Positions 9,178-19,789 of a stretch of DNA of 26,215 nt are shown one piece after another. A program made the translations under genes and the position numbers. Origin of the DNA: Sphacelaria rigidula (Eukaryota; Phaeophyceae; Sphacelariales). A model generated the notes under the pieces. It was not told the origin of the DNA. It searched no databases and saw nothing but the letters and a program-made list of their open reading frames with translations. Location: NCBI GenBank assembly GCA_964200075.2, contig CAXNAA020000146.1, positions 1 to 26,215 of the forward strand, in the 5' to 3' direction. Position 1 is the first letter of the stretch, and the number at the start of each line of letters is the position of its first letter.

Positions 9178-10773
9178 AGCGTTGACGGCGACATGCGTGG
9201 CATTATTGTGGTAACACCGCTATTGAAGTAAGGTGCCGAGGCTATGTAATGAATACTGTAGGCCTTGTTGGCGCCTCAATTTTCGGGCTCCAATAAGTGT
9301 GCAAGCGTTGGTCACTTCAAAGTTGGATATAGTGAAGCCCATGTCTCTCTTGTTCTCGGGACACACGTGTTTGTCTCGCGTCGGCTCACAAGCCGGCAGT
9401 CAGCAGGGCCTCTCAACCAAGCGGCTGGAGAATTCACTGCCATTGTACTCATCGATACCCCGATGCCCCGTGTAGGGGAGATACTCCCGTCACCTGATGT
9501 GGCTGATGTTTGAAAGGTGGCGCCGACAGTGGCCCCTTTATCGATCCTGTGATTCAAGTGTGAATGCCATCCAGCAGGCCAGGCTTGTAGTGTAAATAGG
9601 AACCCCATCGTCTTGTGCCGAGGTTTGGCACAAATGCTGTGTACCCGTGATGTACGTGTCACTTGCGAGCCGTGCCAGCTGGAAGCAGTGCGACAGCTGA
9701 TGCACACAGCTTATTGGAGTGGTTACAGGGTTTATCTTGTGGTCTCACGAGCCGTCGAATGATGGACTATTATGAACAAAATCAGATGCGCATGTCGTGC
9801 CGCATGCGCTGTTCCAGACAACAGTACAGTGGTCGTGTTTGTGCTACTCGTACCCGTCTACGAGCTGTAGGACCCTCCCTCACAGCCTGTCAGACAACGG
9901 GGAGATGCAACTCCGAACACGCATCGAAGTATGGGCACAGTGAAGTGTGGATCCGCCAAAGCAAAAAGGGTGAAGCATCTTGGTTCCATCCTCCAGCCTC
10001 TTGTGGTGATATTTTCATCGGACGAACACCTTGAACCGACGAGGGTTGATGTTCGAGGTGGCTACTTCCTCGTCTCCATCGAGTGCCTCTTGGATGGAGC
10101 TGTCCTGCTGCGAGCACTGCGAGCAGCACGGCGGAAGAGCTTGGTTCAGAGTTTGGACGTGCGTTGCGCTAATACGAAATTTTTTCACTGCACTGCCAGC
10201 GTCCCAGTTCCTCGTGCGCTCTTCATTTTTATTTGGACACATACCTCGGGCTGGGTATTGGCCATCTTCTTTCCTTCAAAGTACGTCTGATCCTTCTGGC
10301 GCCGCTTACTGCGCTCGACAGCTGCGGCTTTCCTTTCCGCTTTGCCCCTCTGCATCCTGCCCACGAAAACAAGAGATGGATGTGTGAGGGACTTCATTGG
10401 AAAGGGAAGTTTAGCCACTATTTGATGGGTGTAAAAACATGAGGCTTTGAACTGGACCAGTCAACCCTTGGAGGGCGACAGAAGGTCATCTGTTGAGTCG
10501 GCATCAACTCACTTGGAAAAAAAGATGCATGGTGCAGATGAATTGTACCCTCGCGTTGTAAGGGACAATACTATTGTTTAAATTGGAACTAACTAGGGTT
10601 GGACTGGAACTCGCGACGAGGGTAACCGACTATATTTTGTACTAACTTCAGCAATAATAGGCAGTCCCGCGCCATCCCCGGCCATGTTTGTGAGGTTCTC
10701 GAGTTCAGTACATTGGAAAACTCATCGAGCCCAAAAAATGTCAGATTTCGATTGGTAGCAAATAAACAACATT
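9178..10773. other. Region 3' of the CSB gene without a recognised gene
   Basis: Overlapping open frames of 80-131 codons lie here: 9265-9513 (+), 9312-9707 (-), 9663-10034 (+), 9931-10290 (+). None contains a motif I recognise and none joins its neighbours by convincing splice signals. The minus frame 9312-9707 (131 codons) and plus frame 9931-10290 (119 codons) are the longest. They could be parts of an unrecognised gene or a decayed transposon. The 3' UTR of the CSB gene must start at 9178; no AATAAA lies close downstream. Confidence 0.3.
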
Positions 10774-11036
10774 GAAGTAACGCGGTAGCCCCCCCCAGCA
10801 GAATAATGACTCGGCTGAGGAGGCGAAATTTGCATGTATGTATATTATACAAGATGACAAAAGGCGGGCAGACCGAGCAGCTAAAAAACCCCATTCCGGG
10901 GATCGTTTTCGTTGACGTCGCCCACATGAGGGGCTTCATGAAGTCTGAAATCATGCAGTTATCATGCGCTTTACGACTATTTTCCCCGTGACAGTTGTGA
11001 GGCTGGTTTGGGGGGGGTGCTATCACGGCATCACTC
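10774..11036 (+). mobile_element. MITE-like element, copy A
   Basis: The left end reads cgcggtagcccccccc and the right end ggggggggtgctatcacggcatcac, an inverted pair. The interior shares with the other three copies the order: AAATGACA-like start, GTTTTCG..GTCGCCCA, CATGAG/GGGGCTTCATGAAGTCTGAA. It contains an open small frame at 10854-10991. It is non-autonomous in the sense that no transposase is present. Insertion class and target-site duplication could not be decided. Confidence 0.6.
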
Positions 11037-12554
11037 ATCATTGGTGAAGTCGGATTTGGGCGGGGAGTGCACGGTATCGCGGGGGACAATAAATTAGCCG
11101 TTTTCACGGGGGGCTTCCTACCGTGAATTCAGGGATGGTATCCACCGTTTTGGCCTATATCGTGCGGATAGTACAGTAATACGTTCCGATTACAAAGCTG
11201 GACTGCCGAAGATGCGAACGGAAATATTGAACCTTGAGTGTGTTGCTCCAAGTTGAGTCGTTTTCTATGAATGTTTCGCACGATACACATCCGTTATGTG
11301 CGGAGACCCTAACTTTCCCCTTCCTACTCTTCTTCGTGTGAGTTATTTGCGATTATTTTTCTCAGTAAAAGTTTGAAATGGGCTACTATTTTTCATCGAA
11401 ATTCCAAGCCAAGTACACGATGGTTTTACCCTTGAAAATCGCCCCCAAATTGAACGTGTTTTTCAGCTATAGTAAAGCCAAATCGCGTGAAAACGGGCCT
11501 CTGGCACGGCTTCTCCAACGGGGCCCTCCGGGGGCGCCTCTGGCGGAGCCCCCTCTGCTGAGGAGGCTCTTTGGCTCCCGGCTTCGTCGCTCGATGACCA
11601 CATTATGTACCATTCAACTGGATGATGGTTGGGCTACGCGTAGCCCTTCAACTGGTTAGTGGTTAGACAAACTATTTCCGAGCTCTAAAAAAGGGGGAAA
11701 TATAATATTTTGTTCGCACATACGTCTCCTTGTTGTATATTGTTAGAAAAAAATAATAGAAAACGACTCAAAATTGAACAGCGAAATCGCCCTCTTCTTC
11801 TGTCGAAAATCGGTTCCAACATGGAAACGGACCAGCTAAATCCGGACAGGGCTATTTGAGGCGCGGCTGCGCTGCTCGATTTTAAGTCGCCGTCTTTCAT
11901 AAAATCTCGACACAATTTGCATGAGGAATGTGTGAAGAATCTACCTTTCCCGCCTGACTATTTTTTTCCTCTAGTGACTTATCGACGTTTTTTTGTCGAA
12001 AACAACTAACTCTTCTTGTTCCAAAATCTGTTTCACCGATAAATCACGAGGGAAACGAAAGAGAGAGGGGGGAGATCTAGGGTCTTTCCACATACCTCAT
12101 CATGTACATTCTATCGAAAATCGGTTGACTTGCTTTTAGACTACACCAACCCCAGTCGGAACTTCGGCGTTTCCTACAAGCTCTTTTCACCCGCTGCTCA
12201 CCGATTCGCACACTAGTACCAGACGAGACGCCATGCTTGGCGCGCTGGGGGTCTCGTCTGCGTGCCATCTTAGACACGGCGTGCCTACAGTACGACATGT
12301 GCAGTATTATACAACCACAAATTATGCAGCATCACGACTTGCGGCCGCGGCATATAACCGTTCCATTTCTTCGGCGTTTTTTTTTCTAATTCCGCCGCAC
12401 ATATCGCCCTCCTCTCTACAGTTCGCAGGTGACTACAATTTGGTATTTCGTTCAATGGGAACTATTCGGATCGCAGTGCTACGTGGATTGAAAGACTCGC
12501 ATTGATGTCCACACTACAACGATGTGTAATATCAAGATAATAGCGCGCGCGACC
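11037..12554. other. Non-coding AT/GC-patchy region with a perfect palindrome
   Basis: No gene is seen. At 11500-11580 a GC-rich segment contains partly self-complementary blocks (GGGGGCGCC ... GGCGGAGCCCCC). At 11631-11646 lies a perfect 16-bp palindrome, GGGCTACGCGTAGCCC, flanked on both sides by TTCAACTGG (11613-11621 and 11648-11656). The word TCGAAAATCGGTT occurs twice (about 11803 and 12115). Open frames here (up to about 90 codons) have no recognisable features. Confidence 0.5.
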
Positions 12555-12652
12555 CGATCCGGAACCCTCAGATCGCCGAAAAAGTTACCTAGATCGCACA
12601 GATCACCTCCGAAAGTGATCTAGATCGCTTCAGATCACTTCACTTGATCTAA
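12555..12652. repeat. GATC cluster forming adjacent hairpins
   Basis: Eight GATC sites lie within about 95 bp (12555, 12571, 12592, 12601, 12617, 12623, 12632, 12646). Two adjacent hairpins can be drawn: AGATCAC-(8 nt)-GTGATCT, and AGATCA-(7 nt)-TGATCT. They are linked by the palindrome GATCTAGATC. The function is unknown. Confidence 0.55.
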
Positions 12653-12763
12653 GTACGGACCCATAATCACTTGGCTACAGTGTAGAGCCCCCGAACCCGC
12701 GCGCCGACCGCTAATAGCAGGCACACCTCACGATAAATCGTCAATTATTGGAGACGAATGTTT

Positions 12764-13006
12764 CTGCGATACCCCCCCCCCCAAAAAAAAACAGCCTAAA
12801 GCTGTCACTGAGAAGAAAAGGGTTATACAGTACCTGATGTTTGGTTTCAGGCTGCATGAAGCGCCTCATATGGGCGACATTGGCGAAAACGAACCCAAGC
12901 ATGGGAATTCCCAGCTGCTCGCTGTGCTCAACTTTTTTCATTTCGATTTACGTGTAGATTTTGCCTCCCCAAAGCAGCCATTTGTTCGGGGGGGGCTATC
13001 ATCGCA
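12764..13006 (-). mobile_element. MITE-like element, copy D (inverted)
   Basis: This copy is in the opposite orientation to the other three. Its left end is ctgcgat followed by a 12-C run, and its right end is ggggggctatcatcgcag. Its reverse complement matches copies A, B and C through the interior, including GTTTTCGCCAATGTCGCCCA and the GCTTCATG block. On the minus strand it holds a small open frame starting at 12941. Confidence 0.62.
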
Positions 13007-13173
13007 GCAAGTGTCTAGAACGGGACCCAAGGAAGGTGGGCTTCTTGGGCGGCCCAGCTTGTACATGTTCTTTTTTCGGGATATTTGAAATATAGAACTA
13101 TTAAAGTATTGAAAATATTTCCTCATCTGGAGATGATAATGTACGCTTCCTCCCCCCAAATCAATTGTCACAG

Positions 13174-13232
13174 GGGTGGTATCTACTGCTTTGACCTGTT
13201 ACACACGAGCGGCGATGCTCCGAATTAACACA
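13174..13232 (+). repeat. Unit of a second dispersed repeat (GGTGGTATCTACC family)
   Basis: GGGTGGTATCTACTGCTTTGA is followed directly by gttacacacgagcggcgatgc. The first half recurs at 11134, 13322, 13912, 14519 and, inverted, 14657-14682. The second half recurs at about 13763 and 14122. The core GGTGG-TAT-CCACC is itself an inverted repeat. It may be the end of another non-autonomous element. Confidence 0.45.
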
Positions 13233-13484
13233 CGAACATAGATATAGAACGCGTGAACAATAAATTGTTTATCCTCGCTTCCCATTTCTGAAATCGCTTT
13301 CTCCTCTCCAGACACGGTGGGGGGTGTTATCTACCATTTTCGCCAGTTACGTGTTTTTTCGTGTACGAGTAGATGTTTTGTTTCTTGCCTTCTTCAGCGG
13401 GCTGTTTGGGTTATGGGTATGAGTGATATGCTTCTTGCTCTCTGTGACCACGGGTTCGAGAGATCGAGCTAATGTGACGGATAT

Positions 13485-13510
13485 AAGAAGAAGAAGAAGA
13501 AGAAGAAGAA
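13485..13510 (+). repeat. (AAG)n microsatellite
   Basis: About eight and a half uninterrupted AAG units lie just upstream of MITE copy B. There is no coding context. Confidence 0.9.
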
Positions 13511-13521
13511 CATGGGCGTTT

Positions 13522-13764
13522 GAGTGATGCCGCGATAGCCCTGCCCAGAAAAATAGCTACTTCGAGGAGGCATAATCTACGTGCGAATCAAAATGACAGA
13601 AGCTGAGCACACCGAGCAACTAGGAGCTCCCACGCGTAGGACTGTTTTCGCCAATGTCGCCCATGTATGGGGCTTCATAAAGTCTGAAACCAGCTATCAT
13701 GCATGCGCTCTATGGTGATGTCTTGGTGAGAGTTTTAAAGCTAGTTTGTGGGGGAGTCGCTCAT
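13522..13764 (+). mobile_element. MITE-like element, copy B
   Basis: The left end is GAGTGATGCCGCGATAGCCC and the right end is gtgggggagtcgctca, more diverged. The interior matches A, C and D. It contains an open small frame at 13593-13718. Immediately after its right end lies the second half of the other dispersed repeat (tttacacacgaatcatgatgc), suggesting that one repeat inserted into the other. Confidence 0.6.
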
Positions 13765-14246
13765 TTACACACGAATCATGATGCGCCCTGACGTGCGGGG
13801 GGCACCATTAGAACGTATCCACCACATTAAATTCCCCTATAACCCTCTTCTCCCCCCATCCTCTTTCCCGGGGAAATCAACGCATGCCCTCCCCGAACAA
13901 TCTCAGCGAAAGGAGGTGTTATCCCACTTTGAACCATTTGCGGCCGGACAGCAATAAATCTGAACACGTGACCAGTAGTACCACTAAAAAGCATACAATC
14001 TGTCCTAACGGGCGGTACACGTCGTTTTATTGGAGGGGTTACAGTCACCACAGGGAAGATGTATATATTGCTCCATCCCCTCGCTGAACACGCGTAGGAG
14101 TCATCGTGTTCCATCAGGGCGTGTTACATACGAATGGTGATGCACCTGAACACGCTAGTGGTCACTGGAGTGCATCCATCCTACTTACTTGCTGATTCGA
14201 GACCACCCTTCTTTCCCTCCCCGACCACGTGCTGAGCATTTTCCCT

Positions 14247-14492
14247 GACTGATGCCGCGATAGCCCCCCCCCGAAAAGTGGCTGGTTTGAGTAGGCACAA
14301 TCTTCATGCAAATCAAAATGACAAAAGTCGATCACATCGAGTAGCTGGTAACTTCCACGGTTGAGATCGTTTTCGCCAGCCGCCCACATGAGACGCTTTG
14401 TGAAGACTGAACTAGCTACCATGCGCTGTGTTGTCGTTTCTTCGTGGCAGTTTTGGGGCTGCTTCGGGGGGGGGGCCTATCGCGCATCACTC
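14247..14492 (+). mobile_element. MITE-like element, copy C
   Basis: The left end is gactgatgccgcgatagcc followed by a C run. The right end is a run of about 11 G followed by cctatcgcgcatcactc. Its interior matches the other copies, but a 2-nt deletion in the GCCAATGTCGCCCA block and a TAG break the small frame seen in A, B and D. Confidence 0.6.
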
Positions 14493-16879
14493 TCCTCCCG
14501 AAGCACCCTCATCCGGGTGGGGTGTTATTTGACGTGTTGGGTGTTTGCAGGCGAACTACGTGATACCACTATTAACGCATGGTAGGTATCGTCAAGCATC
14601 GACACCGTTACTATGTGCCCCTAGGGTAGCAAGGAGCACCACCGTTCGTTGACGACAGGACAAAATGGTGGATACCACCCCCGGGCACGACTAGCTTTCC
14701 ATCCCTGGAAAACCATGGGCCTAACCTCCATATACATGAAACAGCATCGATGAATTGAATGTTTCCTATACAGCTGTACGCGCTATGAAGTAATTTTTCG
14801 ACACTTGGCACTGCAAGGTCTTGAAAGTACTGAAACAGGCGAAAAAAAATGATATTTTTAGCCCGTAGGTTGTTTGTTTTCAATCAACATGACATGAATC
14901 AATCAGAATCAGAACCCGTGGGTCCAAGTGCTGAAACTTCACTTGGCTTACTTTACTTGTTTTCCATCCTCCGCTCCTCATGGAGAGTCTCTGCTGCTGC
15001 ATACTACAAGGGAATGTTTTTCGAATCGTTCATCATATTGGATGAGATTTGAACGGCATGCAAGCCTCTTATTAATACCTCATCAATGTGAGGGCTCACA
15101 TTTCTTACAAATGTACTAGAGTCCACGACTCTTCAAGGGAGAACAAATACCGTACTGAAAACCCACCGATTTACTGGCCGCTGGCGCATCCATTTCAAAC
15201 TCAACAGACCTGAGCTGCCAGTTCACAGCCCTATTTACCTAATGCCCGCCCTCTTCTTTTCTGGATCAACAAAGGAGATGCAAATAAATCTGTCCGCCCT
15301 CTAGTGCACCCAACGGTGTTCTGACGTGATCGCGGTTCTCACGGTGGTGAAGAATCACGTCATTGCATGCAACAGACCATTTCCCACTCGCTTCCCTCCA
15401 GAGTGTAAGATATACAAGAAGATGATGCTCGGTAGATCACTTGCAATACGATACGACCTAGGCGTTAACCTTTTGCACAATGTTCTCGTTGTCTTCGTTT
15501 GATATCCATACTTGGTAAAACGAGCATACTCTTCGTGAACACCCATTGTACCATGCGGTCATCTGTTGCATGTACTGGTATAGTATTGGAGAGCAGCAGG
15601 CGCGCACTTATTCGCTGCACATGGTCACCGACTTATCCGAGTGTTTCGGTAAATATCGCACAAGACTGAAAACAACGTCGATTATTGAATCGTATACTCG
15701 CCGCTCTAGCCGAGAGTTTGTCAGTTCAGTAGGTTCCCCACCCTCCGGATCCACGACACTCGTCCGCTCTCTTTCCCTGTCCTCCTGTACAATGACCTGT
15801 ATAGTATGTCATCCATCGCGCGTATGGGTTCAGCGAAGAGGTAAGGGAAAGTGAAGGAGACGCACGTGCAATTAATCTATGAAGGTTTGGCGTAACATCA
15901 CTGTACTGAAGGGCGCCCGTGGGTTGGAATCTCGACCGCGATAGTCCTACTGTAGTCCTCCCCGCCCCCCTCCCCGGAAGGGAAATTTCAAGTCTTGGAC
16001 ACACAAGAAAAATATGGAAGAAATACAGTACTACTTCATTGCCTCAAATGACGATGTGTGTCTCCCGCTTGTTGTTCCTATGGTGTGTTGTTGTGTTGTC
16101 ATCCCATTTCTATTCTAGACGCCAGTCTACACCTGTCGGTATATGTGGGCGCATCAGCCGGGGTCAAGAGCAAGACCGACGTATGCTCCTATATGTAGAT
16201 GTGCTCCTATATGTAGATGTGTGTGCACACACGACTAATACCATGCACACATTGCCTCCATTCCTTGGTTGTGGCAGGTGAAGGATTCTGCGGTATGGGC
16301 AAGGGTCGGCCGAAAAAGATTTCTGGACACTTCGGCCCCAAGATCGAGAATTTGAGTTTTTGAGGGGGCGGGGGGGGGGTACTCATTATTATGGGGGGGG
16401 GGGGCACACCCAGCCTGCTGTCCCCTAGTTTATAGCCGGGGCGTTGGCGAATGCGGTCAGCTGCCGTGTACAGAGATCCTTGACATGGAGACGCATGAAA
16501 TGGCGGACACGCCGCCCCCCCAAGCTCATTACTTGCCATGATTACATTTATGGAATCATGTCTCGTGTCGTGTGCCTCGAGTACCTACCAGTAGTCTGGG
16601 CAAGTTTGGCGACGCGTGAGATAATGTTGCTACTTTGCCTGCAGGCTGTCGCTACCGTGCGCTCGTGTGCATACATGTGTGTGAGCGTGGCCGGCATCGT
16701 AGGCCATCGGGACAGAGCGGGCAAGGAGTAGAAGCAAAAACATACGAACGTCGAAAAGCCCACCGGACTTTTCGTTTTTTGTCAGTGTTTCCTGGTCGAT
16801 TTTTCCAATGATATATAATAAAATAAGCTGGACAATTTTCGAAAAGTTGCCCCCCGGGAGGGGACGGGGGGGCGTACTC
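14493..16879. other. Long non-coding stretch, no gene seen
   Basis: Only short open frames without motifs occur. Notable items are an 18-nt direct repeat, GCTCCTATATGTAGATGT, in two exact copies (16186-16221) running into a GTGTGTGCACACAC palindrome, and two long G runs at 16364-16379 (one C interruption) and 16393-16404. An inverted copy of the GGTGG-TAT-CCACC repeat lies at 14657-14682. Confidence 0.5.
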
Positions 16880-17481
16880 ACATGTTGCTTGCCTTGGTCA
16901 TTTGACCATTGACCATGCATCGCTTTCGAGACGGAGCACCGTTCCTACTCCTGATGGAGACACCTCCAACGTCTCGGTACTCATTACGTTTCTTCCATAC
17001 ATTACACAAAAACCTTCTACATAGCTTATCCCCGTCCTGTTTCGCCGTCTGTGGCCACCATCTGTCTCCTAGTATAGCAAGCACTTTCTCGCTATTGTCT
17101 AATGCATCAAAAGATTTCATGCCACCTTCGTTCACGTCCCGCATTTCCCCCTTCAACACATCCCGTTTCTCCTTGTATAGTTCACATTCTGCCACTACAT
17201 GAAGTCTTCTCTGTATTGGTTTGCTACAGGGGTGAGGTCAGTTCTGTGCATCCACTTCTTGTTCCAGTCGACTAGAATACTCGACTAGAATACTCATGGT
17301 ATATCTCTTTCTTTTTTCCGGTAGGTCCAGGTCCCCCACCCGAAATCGCAGTTTCAACAATTTCGACGCGTCCATTGGGCCGTGCAGATATGTTTTCATC
17401 CCTACCCCGTCTCTCAACCCCCCATATATATTCCTCGTCTACTTTGCGTCTGAGCGCTTCTTTTCCACCCATTTCTATCAT
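16878..17481 (-). pseudogene. LINE ORF2 C-terminal region (decayed)
   Basis: Two minus frames carry it: 17272-17481 and 16878-17195. The second begins MAECELYKEKRDVLKGEMR and just upstream reads a Cys and an HVVAEC, which fits the C-x-H-x4-C knuckle at the end of many LINE ORF2 proteins. It ends GAPSRKRCMVNGQMTKASNM and a stop. A 13-nt exact tandem duplication (TCGACTAGAATAC, 17268-17293) has shifted the frame between the two parts. Confidence 0.65.
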
Positions 17482-17516
17482 ATCTCTTACTATTGTTTGA
17501 TACCCCGCACCTTCAT

Positions 17517-18840
17517 TTATGGACAGTGTTTCATCTTCGTTTCCTTCTTCGTTTCCTTCTTCGTTTCCTTCTTCGTTTCCTTCCGTACTTTCTTGATTTC
17601 TTTATCCCACCTTATTCCAGCCCGCCCTTTTGTCATTTTCTTGCATACAGACCCATCAACTATAGCTATAAATCTCTTCCTCTGCATGTTCTTTGAGCTG
17701 CATTTCCATCGCAATTTTCTCATATCTCTTTTTAAGTTAGTACATTCCCAGTTCTGCTCTCAAAACTGCATAGCTCATTGTTTTCGAACATCCAAGTATT
17801 TTCTTAGCTGCGGTCATCTGTGCTGTTTCCAACTTCTTCACCAACTTCACGTTCACCTCCCATATCCTTCCTGCATATTCCAGCTTTGGTACAATCACGT
17901 TCATCAGGGTACATTTCTTAATCCTAGTATCTAGGTGCGAGTCTCTGGGGATCACGTCTATCCCGTATATCTTTGCCTTACCCTTTTCTACTACTTTGTT
18001 CATGGTGCATGCCAAGAACAGTTTCTTGAGATCTCTACGCCAAGGTATGTACGTATACTGGTCTACAATCGACAGTTCTTCTTCTCCCCACTTCCATTTG
18101 AACTCTACGGGATTTTTCTTATCTTCGTTACAGACGAGTACCGCGCATTTGCTAACGTTCGCTGTCGCTCTCCATTTCCTAGTGTACTCTAGCGCCTCCT
18201 CTATTTGTTTCTGCAATCCTTCTGGTGTTCCTGATACCCCCACAAAATCAGTCGTGAACATCAATCCTGATCCCATATCTTCACCCACCTTGACCCCTTG
18301 CTTTGCTACTTATATTGCTATTATCAGGTCATTCATAAAGACCTTGAATAGAGTGGGTGGTGATATACTTCCTTGCACAATTCCTTGTAATATATCAAAA
18401 TATTTCGATGTTTCCTCGTCTAGTATCCTAGCACTTTTGGCCCATTCTGTCATCTTCTTCACCATTCTCCACATCTTTCCTCTGATCCCAGTTCCCCACA
18501 ACCTTTCCCACAGCCCATTTCTCCATCATACGGTGCCATAAGTCTTTTGCACGTTCAGAAAGAAGCAGTACGTTGCCAGCGCGGTGTCTTTCCCACCCTG
18601 AATAATCTTACCTAGTGTGTACACATGGTCTACGCAACTACGGTTGGGTCTGAAACCTGCTCATCTCTCGCTAATTTTTCTTTTTCTAGCATCGTTCCTA
18701 CTCTCTCGTTCACAATTTTACATTATTTTTTCCCCATGATGCCCAGTAGCGTCATCCCTTTATAATTTCCCGGGTCAGCCTTGTCTCATTTGCCGACAAG
18801 GTTGACCACTACTCCTCTCCACCTCTTGGGTGTGTACTCG
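17517..18840 (-). pseudogene. LINE reverse transcriptase (catalytically dead)
   Basis: In order on the minus strand are AGFRPNRSCVDHVYTLGK (fingers); the motif A region as FFLNVQKTYGTV, where the usual Asp is Asn (codon 18553-18555); LQGIVQGSISPPTLFK (motif B); motif C as LMFTTDFVG (18247-18261) in place of F-A-D-D; then EYTRKWRATANVSKCAV and LEYAGRIWEVNVKLVKKLET (thumb and beyond). Frames are 18310-18501, 17737-18288 and 17517-17723, separated by stops or shifts. Loss of Asp in both A and C rules out activity. Confidence 0.88.
17534..17586 (-). repeat. 12-bp minisatellite inside LINE ORF2
   Basis: Four tandem copies of a 12-nt unit (cttcgtttcctt on the plus strand) encode repeated Lys-Lys-Glu-Thr on the minus strand. 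The expansion is a multiple of three, so it keeps the reading frame. Confidence 0.9.
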
Positions 18841-19515
18841 TTCTCCAGATGCAGTTATACAGCACAACCATCATAGTACTCATTCCCTCTCCCCTGTACT
18901 TTCAATATGAATTCACTGTTTCGTTTGCCCCTGCTGCCCTTCTGTTCTTGAGTTTAGCTACACACTCCTTTACTTCATCTCTGGTAAATTATCTCGGCAA
19001 TTTTTTAGAGCCAATATCCTCCCGTTTTGATGCCTGTACATTTGCATCTGCCCACCCGTTGATTCCTTTTTCGAATTCCGTGTCGAACTTCGTGTTAGTT
19101 TTTGGTGTTCCTAGTTTACGGTAGTGCTCTATTAGACCGTCTCCCTTCCCCTTCAAACCACTCACCATTTTATCGTTCTTTACTCGTAGTGCGGCTATCT
19201 CCTCGTCTATCGTTCCTGCCTGGTTTCCCATGATCCCTTTTATCCCTACCCACATTCGTTTCCTCCCGCCCTCGAAATCTTCATTTGCTTTATTCACTAC
19301 ATCTTCCCATGCTCCCTTCTTTTTCTTCTCCACCATATTTTTTACTTCCTGTCGATCTTAGTATACCCCTCCCATCCTACCGTGGTTTTACTCAATATGC
19401 ATCTTGCGTGGGCCTCTCTCCTTACTCTTACAGCCTCCTTTACTTCCTCATCATTTGTTTTACTGCTCTATTGCATACGATCAGTTTCTTCTCTATGACT
19501 GTACTCGCTGTGTTC

Positions 19516-19785
19516 TTAACCAACGGCTCCTATCCTTCGATAATTCGCTTCTGCCCGATTTCTTTCAATTTCGGTATTCACTGTACCTACGCGTTCCAAC
19601 AGCTCGGAAAACTTCACTGCATCGTTGGCCATCTCTTCTTGGAACTCCTGATGTTTTTCTTTCATTTCTAGTTCATCGGTTCTCCATTCGTACAACTTCT
19701 TACCCCGCCTATTTATTTTAGCTCTCTTCTGTTGGCTTTTGTCCACATTAGGCAGTGACCTGTGGTTCCCACGTCCTCCGCGCAT
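19516..19785 (-). pseudogene. LINE ORF2 linker between endonuclease and RT
   Basis: A basic and acidic helical stretch (KINRRGKKLYEWRTDELEM, EFQEEMANDAVKFSELLERV) follows the endonuclease, as in LINE ORF2 proteins between EN and RT. A frameshift separates it from the end of the EN. From about 19500 down to 18840 the continuing sequence is interrupted by several stops. Confidence 0.6.
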
Positions 19786-19789
19786 ACAT

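Noticed and set aside
13485-13510. Possible CRISPR or tandem regulatory array
   Set aside because: A plain AAG microsatellite; no spacers, and the genome is eukaryotic.
17296-17934. 212-codon plus-strand frame rich in Phe, Leu and Ser
   Set aside because: Antisense of the LINE ORF2; its membrane-protein look comes from reading a purine-rich coding strand backwards.
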